Shown in pieces: positions 32,844-40,993 of a stretch of 64,000 nucleotides of DNA. This DNA comes from Streptomyces sp. NRRL F-6131 (lineage in GTDB: Bacteria > Actinomycetota > Actinomycetes > Streptomycetales > Streptomycetaceae). A model generated the notes under the pieces. It was not told where the DNA came from and searched no databases. It worked only from the letters and a program-made list of their open reading frames with translations. The DNA is taken from NCBI GenBank assembly GCA_000719695.1, contig JOHN01000013.1:186001-250000 (forward strand), read 5' to 3'. The position numbers were made by a program, and so were the translations under genes. The stretch's first letter is position 1. Each line of letters begins with the position of its first letter.

Positions 32844-34387
32844 CCGCGGCCACCGACCCGCCGCCGCGCACCGTGCACGCCGCGGTGGCCGAGTGCGCCG
32901 ACCGGGCACCGCACGACCTCGCCCTGGTGCAGGGCGAGGAGCGCGTCGACTACCGGACCCTCACCGCGGCGGCCCGGGTCCTGGCCGGCCGGCTCGCCGC
33001 CTGGGGCGTGCGACCGGGCGACATCGTGCCCCTGCTGCTGCCGCGCGGCGCCCAGTTGATCGCCCTCCAGCTCGGCGTGCTGATGACCGGCGCGGCGTAC
33101 GCGACCCTCGACCCGCGCTGGCCCGCGAGCCGCATCGCGGCCGTCCTGGAGCAGCTCGACGACCCGGTCGTGGTCGGCCGGCCCGGCGGCGAGCCGCTCG
33201 GCGTCACCCGGCCGCTCGCCCCGGGACCGCTCGCCGCGCTCCTGGACGGCTCGACGGGCGGCGCGGCCGACGGTTCGGTCAACGGCCTGTTCGCGCCGGT
33301 GCCGGCCGACCTGGACGACCTGGCCACGGTGTTCTTCACCTCCGGAAGCACGGGCGTCCCCAAGGGCGTACTCATCCCGCACCGCGCCGTCACCCGGATG
33401 TTCGGCCCCGGCGGACTGGACGGCTTCGGACCGGGGCACCGCACCGCGCAGGTCGCGCCCGGCGCCTGGGACATGTACGCCTTCGAGCTGTGGGGCCAGC
33501 TGACCACCGGCGGCGCCTGCGTCGTCGTCGAGGAGAACCACCTGATGCCCGGCTGGCTGCGCACCCTCGTCGCCGAGGACGGCGTCGACACGCTCTGGCT
33601 GACCACCTCCCTGTTCAACCTGATCGTCGACGAGGACCCGGACGCCTTCGCGGGCCTGGCGACGCTCTACGTCGGCGGCGAGAAGCAGTCCCCCCGGCAC
33701 GTCGCGAGGTTCCTGGAACGCTTCCCCGAGCTGCCGGTCTGGAACGGCTTCGGCCCGGCCGAGAACTGCATGCTGACGACCGTGCACCGGATGACACCGG
33801 CCGACGGCGCCGCGCCCGCCGGCATCCCGGTGGGCCGGCCGGTGCCCGGCACCGGGGTGCTCGTGCTGCGCGAGGACGGCTCGCCCGCGGCGCCCGGCGA
33901 ACGCGGCGAGATCGTCGCCCTCGGCCCCGGCGTGGCCCGGGGCTACCTCAACAACGCGACGCTGACCCGCGAACGGTTCCCGACCCTGGAGGTCGACGGC
34001 GCGCCGCAGCGCGCGCTGCGCACCGGCGACCTCGGCGTGCTCGACGAGGACGGGATCCTGCACTACCACGGCCGCCGCGACCGGCAGATCAAGCTCAGCG
34101 GCAACCGGATCGAACTCGGCGACATCGAGGCCGCCGCGGCCACGATCCCGGAGATCCGCACCTGCGCCGCCGTCGCCCGGACCGACGAGGGCGGCACCGT
34201 CGACCACGTCGCCCTGGTCTACACCCTGGTCGACGGCGCCGAACTGGCCCCGCGCGACGTCCGCAAGCGGCTCACCACCCGGCTCCCCGCGTACGCGGTG
34301 CCCGGCAGGTTCGAGCAACTGGACGAGCTGCCGCGGCGCGACAACGGCAAGGTCGACCTGACGGCTCTGGAGAGGCGCCCCGGCTGA
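32840..34387 (+). CDS. Free-standing adenylation domain protein
   Basis: This 515-residue protein is a complete NRPS-type A domain: FFTSGSTGVPKGVLIPHRA (A3), GAWDMYAFELWG (A4), NGFGPAEN (A5), LRTGDLGVLDEDGILHYHGRRDRQIKLSGNRIEL (A7-A8, spelled here only by parts) and the A10 lysine in LPRRDNGKVDLTAL. The manual specificity reading is D-M-F-S-Y-G-G-M-L-K, not one I can assign. It resembles the code of the modular NRPS A domain in the Ser, aromatic, Gly, Gly positions. It lies between the carrier protein (four-base overlap) and the C-domain protein (TGATG overlap). One candidate substrate is the non-proteinogenic amino acid made on the LysW carrier. Confidence 0.9.
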   Translation: MTAATDPPPRTVHAAVAECADRAPHDLALVQGEERVDYRTLTAAARVLAGRLAAWGVRPGDIVPLLLPRGAQLIALQLGVLMTGAAYATLDPRWPASRIAAVLEQLDDPVVVGRPGGEPLGVTRPLAPGPLAALLDGSTGGAADGSVNGLFAPVPADLDDLATVFFTSGSTGVPKGVLIPHRAVTRMFGPGGLDGFGPGHRTAQVAPGAWDMYAFELWGQLTTGGACVVVEENHLMPGWLRTLVAEDGVDTLWLTTSLFNLIVDEDPDAFAGLATLYVGGEKQSPRHVARFLERFPELPVWNGFGPAENCMLTTVHRMTPADGAAPAGIPVGRPVPGTGVLVLREDGSPAAPGERGEIVALGPGVARGYLNNATLTRERFPTLEVDGAPQRALRTGDLGVLDEDGILHYHGRRDRQIKLSGNRIELGDIEAAAATIPEIRTCAAVARTDEGGTVDHVALVYTLVDGAELAPRDVRKRLTTRLPAYAVPGRFEQLDELPRRDNGKVDLTALERRPG

Positions 34388-35688
34388 TGCGCGCATACCC
34401 GCAGACCTTCGAACAGGAGGCGCTCTGGATCGCCGACCGGTTCATGGCGGCTCCCTCGCCCTTCCTGGAGACCTGGGCCCAGCAGATCGTCGGTCCGCTC
34501 GACGTCCCCGCGCTGGAACGCGCCCTGGCCGCCCTGGTCGCACGGCACCCGGTGCTCCGCACCCGCTTCACCCTCGGCGACGACGGCCCGGTGCAGAGCG
34601 TCGACCCGGCCGGCACCGTGCCGCTGGAGCGCCTCCCGTGGCCCGGCGGCGACCTGCACGAGACCCTGCGGCGGGCCGGGCAGCGACCGCTCGACCTGGC
34701 CGTGTCGCCCGCCCGGCTGACCCTCTACGACCGCGCGCCCGACGCGTACGTGCTGCTGCTCCAGATCCACCACATCGCCGTCGACGACGCCTCGCTGGTG
34801 CTGCTCGACCAGGAGCTGTCCGCCCTCTACACCGAGGAGGCCGGCGGCGCCCCGGCGCTGCTCCCCCCGCCGGGGACCTCGCTCGGCGAGCACGCCGTCC
34901 GGACCAGGGCGGCCGGCATCGACCCGGCGGACCTCGCCTTCTGGGCCGGGTTCCTGGACGGCGCCTCCGCGCTCGTCCAGCTGCCGCCGCGGCCGCGTCC
35001 GCTCGTGGACCGGCGCGGCTCCGGCTGCGACACGGTGCGCGCCACCGTCCCCGCCGAGCTGGGCGACGCCGTCCGCGCGGCGGCCCGCGCCCTGCGCACC
35101 ACGCCGCACGTGCTGATGAGCACCTGCACGGCGGTCACCGCCGCGGCCGTCAACGGCGAGGACGTGGTGATCGGGAGCCCGGTGTCCCGCCGCGGCGCGC
35201 CGGACCTCGACGGCGTCTTCGGCTGTCTGACCGACCTCCTGCCGGTGCGCTACCGGGTCCCCGCCGACGCGACCTTCGGCGCGGTGTGCGCGGCCGCGAA
35301 GCGCGCCTCGCTGGACGTGCTCCGGCACCGCAACGTGCCCTACGCCCGGCTCGGCGGCGGCTTCACCCGCGCCCGGGGCGTGCTGTCCGGTGCGCACCTG
35401 GGCCGCCTCTGTCTCGTCCTCGACCAGTCGCCGAGCCGGCTGGAGCTGCCCGGGCTGCGCTGCGAGCGGGTGCACGTCGGGGGAGCCTCGGCCAAGTTCG
35501 ACTGGCTCCAGTACGTCGTCGCGGACGGCAGCGGCTGGGACGTCCGGGCCGACTACGCCGTGGACTTCTTCACCCAGGACGACGCGGCGCTCGTGCTGCG
35601 GCAGTGGCTGACCGCGCTGGCGGTGGCCGCCGAGGACCCCGACGTGCCGGTGCGCGTGCTGTTCGACCGGCTGGCCGCGCTCGCCTGA
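34387..35688 (+). CDS. Free-standing condensation domain protein
   Basis: This 433-residue protein has the C-domain fold with N-terminal YPQTFEQEALWIADRF, the active-site segment QIHHIAVDDASLV and the latch region GVFGCLTDLLPVRYRVP. The motif is HHxxxDD rather than HHxxxDG; the last glycine is replaced by Asp, while the catalytic second His is kept. It starts ATG 34387 overlapping the A-domain stop (TGATG). It would join the aminoacyl group on the free-standing carrier to another carrier-bound or free amine, perhaps the peptidyl chain on the C-A-T module. Direction of transfer is unknown. Confidence 0.85.
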   Translation: MRAYPQTFEQEALWIADRFMAAPSPFLETWAQQIVGPLDVPALERALAALVARHPVLRTRFTLGDDGPVQSVDPAGTVPLERLPWPGGDLHETLRRAGQRPLDLAVSPARLTLYDRAPDAYVLLLQIHHIAVDDASLVLLDQELSALYTEEAGGAPALLPPPGTSLGEHAVRTRAAGIDPADLAFWAGFLDGASALVQLPPRPRPLVDRRGSGCDTVRATVPAELGDAVRAAARALRTTPHVLMSTCTAVTAAAVNGEDVVIGSPVSRRGAPDLDGVFGCLTDLLPVRYRVPADATFGAVCAAAKRASLDVLRHRNVPYARLGGGFTRARGVLSGAHLGRLCLVLDQSPSRLELPGLRCERVHVGGASAKFDWLQYVVADGSGWDVRADYAVDFFTQDDAALVLRQWLTALAVAAEDPDVPVRVLFDRLAALA

Positions 35689-35740
35689 GACCGCGACCGC
35701 CCGAGACCGCGCCGGCGCCCTGAACGCCCCCGACGCTCAG

Positions 35741-35780
35741 CCCCCTCGCCCCCTCGCCCCCTCGACCCCTCGACCCCTCG
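35741..35780. repeat. CCCCTCG-type short tandem repeat upstream of cysC
   Basis: About five copies of a 7-8 bp unit, CCCCTCGC or CCCCTCGA, fill the gap between the C-domain gene and the APS kinase gene (35689-35814). It resembles a simple-sequence expansion. No gene and no clear promoter is seen in this 126-bp gap except the ribosome binding site AAAGAGAG before the cysC start. Confidence 0.6.
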
Positions 35781-35814
35781 ACGTCCCGACCTCCAGAAAG
35801 AGAGCGACACACCG

Positions 35815-36390
35815 ATGGAAACGGAGTTGCGAACCGGCCCGACGGCGCGCGAGTGCGAGTGCGGTGCGACGGTGTGGCTGACGGGCCTGCCCAGCTCGGG
35901 AAAGACCACGATCGCCCACGCCGTGGCCGATCGGCTGCGCGGCGACGGGCGCCGGGTGGAGGTGCTCGACGGGGACGAGCTCCGCCTGACCCTCTCCTCG
36001 GGCCTCGGCTTCAGCCGTGCGGACCGCCACACGAACGTGCAGCGCATCGGCCTGGTCGCGGAGGTGCTGGCGCGCAACGGCGTGCTGGTGCTCGTGCCGG
36101 CCATCGCTCCGTACGCCGACAGTCGGCAGGCGGTGCGGGAACGCCACGACGGCTCCCGCACGGCCTATCTGGAGGTCCACGTCGCCACGCCCCCGAGCAC
36201 CTGCGCCGAGCGCGACGTCAAGGGCCTGTACGCCCGGCAGGCCGCCGGGGAGATCACCGGACTGACCGGGGTCGACGACCCCTACGAGGCGCCCGAGGCG
36301 CCCGACCTGCGCATCCCCGCGCACGAGCAGTCCGTCGCCGAGTCCGCGTCCGCGCTGCTGAGCCTGCTGGTGGAAAGGCGTCTGATATGA
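35815..36390 (+). CDS. cysC: Adenylylsulfate (APS) kinase
   Basis: This 191-residue APS kinase phosphorylates APS to PAPS, the sulfotransferase donor. It shows the P-loop GLPSSGKTT near residue 25, LDGDELRLTLSSGLGFSRADRHTNVQRIG, which is the APS-binding segment, the VPAIAPYADSRQAVRERH lid region and ERDVKGLYARQAAGEI. The ATG at 35815 is preceded by AAAGAGAG, and the stop overlaps the start of the fused CysD-CysN gene (ATGA). With that enzyme it gives a dedicated sulfate activation unit for the sulfotransferase of the cluster. An assimilatory role cannot be excluded, but reductase and other cys genes are absent here. Confidence 0.93.
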   Translation: METELRTGPTARECECGATVWLTGLPSSGKTTIAHAVADRLRGDGRRVEVLDGDELRLTLSSGLGFSRADRHTNVQRIGLVAEVLARNGVLVLVPAIAPYADSRQAVRERHDGSRTAYLEVHVATPPSTCAERDVKGLYARQAAGEITGLTGVDDPYEAPEAPDLRIPAHEQSVAESASALLSLLVERRLI

Positions 36391-38591
36391 GCTCCCGCCC
36401 CGTCGACCTGGTCGCGGACCACTCCGCCGCGCTCAGCCACCTGGACGCCCTGGAGTCCGAGTCGGTGCACATCTTCCGCGAGGTGGCGGGGGAGTTCGAG
36501 CGGCCGGTGATCCTGTTCTCCGGCGGCAAGGACTCCATCGTCATGCTGCACCTGGCGCTGAAGGCCTTCGCCCCGGCGCCGGTGCCGTTCGCCCTGCTGC
36601 ACGTGGACACCGGCCACAACTTCCCCGAGGTGCTCGACTACCGCGACCGGGTGGTGGCCGAACGCGGCCTGCGCCTGCACGTCGCCTCCGTGCAGGAGTA
36701 CATCGACCGCGGCGTGCTGCGCGAACGCCCCGACGGCACCCGCAACCCGTTGCAGACCGTGCCGCTCACCGAGCGGATCCGCAGCGAGCGCTTCGACGCG
36801 GTGTTCGGCGGCGGGCGGCGCGACGAGGAGAAGGCCCGGGCCAAGGAGCGGGTGTTCTCGCTGCGCGACGAGTTCTCCCAGTGGGACCCGCGCCGCCAGC
36901 GCCCCGAACTGTGGCAGCTGTACAACGGCCGGCACGCCCCCGGCGAGCACGTCCGGGTCTTCCCGCTCTCCAACTGGACCGAGCTGGACGTCTGGCAGTA
37001 CATCGAGCGCGAGAAGATCGAGCTGCCCGCGATCTACTACGCCCACGAGCGGCCCGTCTTCCGGCGCAGCGGCATGTGGCTGACCGCCGGAGACTGGGGC
37101 GGCCCGGGCGAGGACGAGCCGGTCGAGGTCCGGCTGATCCGTTACCGGACCGTGGGCGACATGTCGTGCACCGGCGCGGTCGACTCCGACGCGGCGACCA
37201 TCGAGGCCGTCATCGCCGAGATCGCCGCCTCCCGCCTCACCGAGCGCGGCGCCACCCGCGCCGACGACAAGCTCTCCGAGGCCGCGATGGAAGACACCAC
37301 CCTGCTGCGGTTCGCCACCGCCGGCTCCGTCGACGACGGCAAGTCCACCCTCGTCGGTCGGCTGCTGCACGACTCCAAGTCGGTGCTGGCCGACCAGATG
37401 GAGGCCGTGGAGCACGCCTCGCGCTCGCGCGGGGCCGGGGCGCCGGACCTCGCGCTGCTCACCGACGGCCTGCGCGCCGAGCGGGAGCAGGGCATCACCA
37501 TCGACGTCGCCTACCGCTACTTCGCCACCGCCCGGCGGCGGTTCATCCTCGCCGACACGCCGGGCCATGTGCAGTACACCCGCAACATGGTGACCGGCGC
37601 CTCCACCGCCGAGCTGACAATCATCCTGGTCGACGCCCGCAACGGCGTCGTCGAACAGACCCGCCGCCATGCCGCCATCGCCGCCCTGCTGCGGGTGCCG
37701 CACGTCGTCCTGGCGGTCAACAAGATGGACCTCGTCGACTACCGGGAGTCCGTCTTCGCGGCGATCGCCGAGGAGTTCACGGCCTACGCCACCGAGTTGG
37801 GCGTCCCCGAGGTGACCGCCGTCCCGGTCTCGGCGCTGGCCGGGGACAACGTCGTCGAACCCTCCGCCCGGATGGACTGGTACGGCGGCCCGACCGTGCT
37901 GGAGCACCTGGAGGCGGTGGAGGTGGGGGACCGGACGGACGGCGGCTCCGCCCGCTTCCCGGTCCAGATGGTCATCCGGCACGAGGGGGAGCGGTACTAC
38001 GCGGGCCAGCTGCTCACCGGCAGCCTCCGGGTCGGCGGGACGGTGACCGTGCAGCCGTCCGGGCGGGTCACCACCGTCACCGCGCTGGACGTCCTCGGCC
38101 GGTCGGCGGACGTGGTGTCGGCGGGCTCCTCGCTCAGCGTCCGGCTCGCCGACGAGATCGACGTCGGGCGCGGCGACATGCTCACCGCGGGGCCGCGGCC
38201 GCCGCGGGTCGCCAAGGAGGTGGAGGCGACGGTCTGCCACGTCGCGGACACACCGCTCACCGTCGGCCAGCGGGTGCTGCTCAAGCACACCACCCGCACC
38301 GTGAAGGCGATCGTCGAGGCCATCCCCTCGCGGCTCGCGCTCGACGACCTCTCCCAGCACCCGCGGCCCGGCCGACTGGTCGCCAACGACATCGGCCGGG
38401 TGAGGGTCCGCACCGCCGAACCGCTGGCGCTCGACTCCTACGCCGACTCCCGGCGCACCGGATCGTTCCTGCTGATCGACCCGGTGGACGGCACCACCCT
38501 GGCCGCCGGCATGGCGGGCGACTCCTTCCGGGCGACGGCGACGGCGACGGCGGAGCAGGCGGACGCCGACGCGGACGGCTGGGACTTCTAG
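36387..38591 (+). CDS. cysDN: Fused sulfate adenylyltransferase, CysD-CysN single polypeptide
   Basis: One open frame of 734 residues contains both subunits of bacterial ATP sulfurylase. Residues 1-300 are CysD, with the PP-loop SGGKDS starting at residue 45, LHVDTGHNFPEVLDYRDR, FGGGRRDEEKARAKER and YIEREKIELPAIYYAH. Residues from about 303 are CysN, a GTPase with P-loop GSVDDGKSTL near 313, ADTPGHVQYTRNMVTGAS and NKMDLVDY, then beta-barrel domains. At the joint, the usual CysD ending (AAMEDRKREGYF or similar) is missing and AAMED runs straight into TTLLRFATAG. CysD and CysN are normally separate genes; CysN-CysC fusions (NodQ) are known, but this fusion is unusual. A hairpin follows the stop. 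Confidence 0.92.
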   Translation: MSSRPVDLVADHSAALSHLDALESESVHIFREVAGEFERPVILFSGGKDSIVMLHLALKAFAPAPVPFALLHVDTGHNFPEVLDYRDRVVAERGLRLHVASVQEYIDRGVLRERPDGTRNPLQTVPLTERIRSERFDAVFGGGRRDEEKARAKERVFSLRDEFSQWDPRRQRPELWQLYNGRHAPGEHVRVFPLSNWTELDVWQYIEREKIELPAIYYAHERPVFRRSGMWLTAGDWGGPGEDEPVEVRLIRYRTVGDMSCTGAVDSDAATIEAVIAEIAASRLTERGATRADDKLSEAAMEDTTLLRFATAGSVDDGKSTLVGRLLHDSKSVLADQMEAVEHASRSRGAGAPDLALLTDGLRAEREQGITIDVAYRYFATARRRFILADTPGHVQYTRNMVTGASTAELTIILVDARNGVVEQTRRHAAIAALLRVPHVVLAVNKMDLVDYRESVFAAIAEEFTAYATELGVPEVTAVPVSALAGDNVVEPSARMDWYGGPTVLEHLEAVEVGDRTDGGSARFPVQMVIRHEGERYYAGQLLTGSLRVGGTVTVQPSGRVTTVTALDVLGRSADVVSAGSSLSVRLADEIDVGRGDMLTAGPRPPRVAKEVEATVCHVADTPLTVGQRVLLKHTTRTVKAIVEAIPSRLALDDLSQHPRPGRLVANDIGRVRVRTAEPLALDSYADSRRTGSFLLIDPVDGTTLAAGMAGDSFRATATATAEQADADADGWDF

Positions 38592-38602
38592 AGCGGTTCC
38601 TC

Positions 38603-38643
38603 GGGCCGCCGGGCCGCACCGGGGTGGTGCGGGCCGGCGGCCC
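38603..38643 (+). terminator. Strong hairpin after the CysD-CysN gene
   Basis: The arms 38603-38620 and 38626-38643 pair over 18 bp with a single mismatch around a 5-nt GGGGT loop, starting 12 bases after the stop codon. It separates the NRPS cluster from the following operon. The rest of the gap up to 38829 holds no gene; TAGATT at 38722-38727 is a possible -10 element for the next operon. Confidence 0.65.
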
Positions 38644-38829
38644 GGGGCGGCGGGTGTCCATGCCCCAGCATTCTTTCGGCCAACTGTGCGAGAGGTCTGT
38701 TCGAAGTCGCAGCACCCCCCTAGATTGGACCCCGGTCCTCCACAAGTGGCCTTTTCCGCACGTCAGTTCACTGGTTCCCGCACGTTCGGCACAGCCTGTT
38801 CCCACCACCGAGCCGGAAGGGCGGGGCCC

Positions 38830-40758
38830 GTGACGCAGGCGTTCCAGTCCCCCGGTTTCGCCGCGCTGGCGGCCGACCGCGCGGTCGAGACGCGGCTCGT
38901 CGAGGAGCGTTGGCAGGCGGTGGCCTGGGACGTGCGGACCGGCCGGCGCCGGGTGGTCACGGACCGGCCGGGCGGTGTGCACCTGAGCGAGATCGAGCCG
39001 GACGGCGAGGCCCTCTGGTGGTTCGACTCCGGCCCCGACTCCGAACGCGGACCCGATGCAGATTCCGACTCCGGCTCCGATTCCGACGCCGACACCGACA
39101 CCGAATCCGACAGCGCCGAGCAGGGCCGGTGGCGGCGCGCACCGTTCGCCGGCGGGCCGGACGGCGAGGCGCTGCGAGGGGTGCCGCCCGGGCGCCCGTA
39201 CGGCGTCGCCTTCGACCGGACGGGCACGCTCGCCGCGGTGGCCGTCGGGGTCGGCGGGGCCTCGCACTGCTACGTCGGACCACCGGGGGGCGATGCGCGG
39301 CTGATCGGCTCCGTCCCGGGGTACCTGAGCCTGGCCGACCTGTCGCCGGACGGCCGGCTGCTCGCGCTCGGCGGCCGGCCCGACGGGGACGACGCGGTGC
39401 TCCTGTGGCCGACGGACGCCCGTACGGACGCCCGCACGGACGCCCGAACCCCTGCCCCGCCGCCGCTGTCCGGGGGCGCCGGACGGCGACTGTGGCCGAT
39501 CGAGTTCAACCCGCTCGCGGTCCGCGACCCGGAACTGCTGCTGGTGGTCGAGGAGGACGAGCGGTACACCGTCGCGACCTGGCGGGCGGACACCGGGCTG
39601 CGCCGGTACCCGGGCCTCTCCTTCGACGCCCAGATAGCGGCCGGCTGGTACCGCGGGCCGCGCGGGGTGCTGATCCAGCACGAGCGGGCCGGACGGAGCC
39701 GGTTGATCCTCGCCGACCTCGGCCCTTCCCCCGTCGTCCGGGAGCTCGACACCCCCGGCGGCACCATCCACGACCTGTCCTGCGCCCCGGACGGCACCCT
39801 GCACTGCGTCTGGAGCCGGGAGTCCACCCCGCCCCGCCCCCTGGTGCTGCGCCCGGAGGCGACGGCCGCCGCGGGCCCGGGCCCGTCGGCCGCGGACCAC
39901 CCCGGCCCGGACCCGGACGGCACCTCCCGCGGCCGCCGCTGGACGCCCACTCCGTACGGGCGGATCCACAGCTTCGTCAGCACCCCGCCCGGCCCCGGCC
40001 CGTGGCCGACCCTGTTCCTGGTGCACGGCGGCCCCGCCACCCACGACCGCGACTCCTACGACCCCCGGGTGAACATCCTGGTCGGCGCCGGCTACGCGGT
40101 GGTGCGCACCAACTACCGCGGCTCCACCGGCTACGGCGCCCGCTGGCAGCACGAGTACGGCCACCGGGTCGGGCTGGCGCAGATCGAGGACCTCGCCGCC
40201 GTGCGTGCCGCGCTGGTCGCCGACGGCACCGCGCTCGCCGGGCGCACCGGACTGTGCGGATTCTCCTGGGGCGGGTACCTGACGCTGCTGGCGATGGGAG
40301 TCCAGCCGGACCTGTGGTCGCTCGGCATGGCCGCCCAGCCGATCGCCGACTACCCCGCCACCTACCGCACCACCACCCCGGCCCTGCGCGAACTCGACCG
40401 GCAGCTCTTCGGCGGCACCCCGGACGAGGTGCCCGAGCGCTACCGGGCGGCCGACCCGAGGGCGTACGTCCACCGGGTCCGCTCGCCGGTGCTGCTGGCC
40501 GTCTCCCGGGACGACGAGCGGTGCCCGCCCGAGCAGGTGGCCCGTTACGCCGCGGACCTGCGCCGGCTGGGGGTGCCGCACGAACTGCTCCGGGTGGACG
40601 GCGGTCACTACAGCCGCCGGACCGCCGACCACCGGTCGGTGCTGGCCGCGATGGTCCGGTTCGCCGGACGGACCTGGCCGGCACCGCCCCACCGACCACC
40701 CCGGGACGACCGTCCCGGGGGATCCGCCGAGCCGATGGAAGGAGGTGAACAGCCATGA
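38830..40758 (+). CDS. S9-family (prolyl oligopeptidase-like) serine peptidase
   Basis: This 642-residue protein has an N-terminal beta-propeller-like region and a C-terminal alpha/beta-hydrolase domain. The nucleophile is in LCGFSWGGYLTLLAMG (Ser479), preceded by PTLFLVHGGPATHDRDSYDP and VVRTNYRGSTGYGARW. The catalytic His is in GGHYSRRTADH near the end and the acid in VSRDDERCPPEQVARY. An Asp/Ser-rich stretch (DSDSGSDSDADTDTES) sits near residue 80 and looks like an insertion. There is no signal peptide, so it is cytoplasmic. The GTG start has GGAAGGG upstream. Its stop overlaps the start of the putative precursor peptide gene, so a role in leader or product processing is likely; it could also be a resistance peptidase. 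Confidence 0.85.
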   Translation: MTQAFQSPGFAALAADRAVETRLVEERWQAVAWDVRTGRRRVVTDRPGGVHLSEIEPDGEALWWFDSGPDSERGPDADSDSGSDSDADTDTESDSAEQGRWRRAPFAGGPDGEALRGVPPGRPYGVAFDRTGTLAAVAVGVGGASHCYVGPPGGDARLIGSVPGYLSLADLSPDGRLLALGGRPDGDDAVLLWPTDARTDARTDARTPAPPPLSGGAGRRLWPIEFNPLAVRDPELLLVVEEDERYTVATWRADTGLRRYPGLSFDAQIAAGWYRGPRGVLIQHERAGRSRLILADLGPSPVVRELDTPGGTIHDLSCAPDGTLHCVWSRESTPPRPLVLRPEATAAAGPGPSAADHPGPDPDGTSRGRRWTPTPYGRIHSFVSTPPGPGPWPTLFLVHGGPATHDRDSYDPRVNILVGAGYAVVRTNYRGSTGYGARWQHEYGHRVGLAQIEDLAAVRAALVADGTALAGRTGLCGFSWGGYLTLLAMGVQPDLWSLGMAAQPIADYPATYRTTTPALRELDRQLFGGTPDEVPERYRAADPRAYVHRVRSPVLLAVSRDDERCPPEQVARYAADLRRLGVPHELLRVDGGHYSRRTADHRSVLAAMVRFAGRTWPAPPHRPPRDDRPGGSAEPMEGGEQP

Positions 40759-40913
40759 AGCGTCGCAGCATCCAGAACGACCCGATCGGCACCCCGGAGC
40801 GTGACCGGGGCGCGGTGATCGTGCAGAACTTCGCGCTCGACATCACCAAGGCCGCACCGGTCGCGCCCGCCCTCAAGGGGCAGCCGAAGCCGAAGCCGGA
40901 GTCCAAGAAGTGA
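40755..40913 (+). CDS. Putative RiPP precursor peptide, 52 residues
   Basis: A small gene begins at ATG 40755 behind AAGGAGGTGA, the best ribosome binding site in the window, and overlaps the peptidase stop as ATGA. The peptide starts MKRRSIQNDPIGTPERDRG, continues with the hydrophobic AVIVQNFALDITKAAPV and ends in a proline/lysine-rich tail, QPKPKPESKK. There are no Cys, Trp or Tyr residues. It resembles no family I know. The neighbours (radical SAM maturase of the RiPP type, P450, exporter) and a hairpin directly after its stop are typical of a precursor peptide gene. Leader and core borders cannot be set from one sequence. Confidence 0.75.
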   Translation: MKRRSIQNDPIGTPERDRGAVIVQNFALDITKAAPVAPALKGQPKPKPESKK

Positions 40914-40919
40914 TGCCCC

Positions 40920-40954
40920 GTCGCTCCGGGGCGCCCGAGGTGCCCCGGAGCGAC
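40920..40954 (+). terminator. Perfect 13-bp hairpin after the precursor peptide gene
   Basis: The arms 40920-40932 (GTCGCTCCGGGGC) and 40942-40954 are perfect reverse complements around a 9-nt loop, starting 7 bases after the peptide stop codon. As in many RiPP operons, a partial terminator here would give more precursor than maturase mRNA. Its position also argues for the maturase start at 40994 rather than 40913. Confidence 0.7.
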
Positions 40955-40993
40955 ACCCCACCGACCGCCGGCGAACGACAGAAGTGGCCATCC

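Noticed and set aside
35815..38591. cysC and cysDN as ordinary sulfate assimilation genes
   Set aside because: No cysH, cysI or sulfate transporter genes are next to them, they follow NRPS genes in one direction, and a sulfotransferase is in the same cluster. Assimilation cannot be fully excluded.
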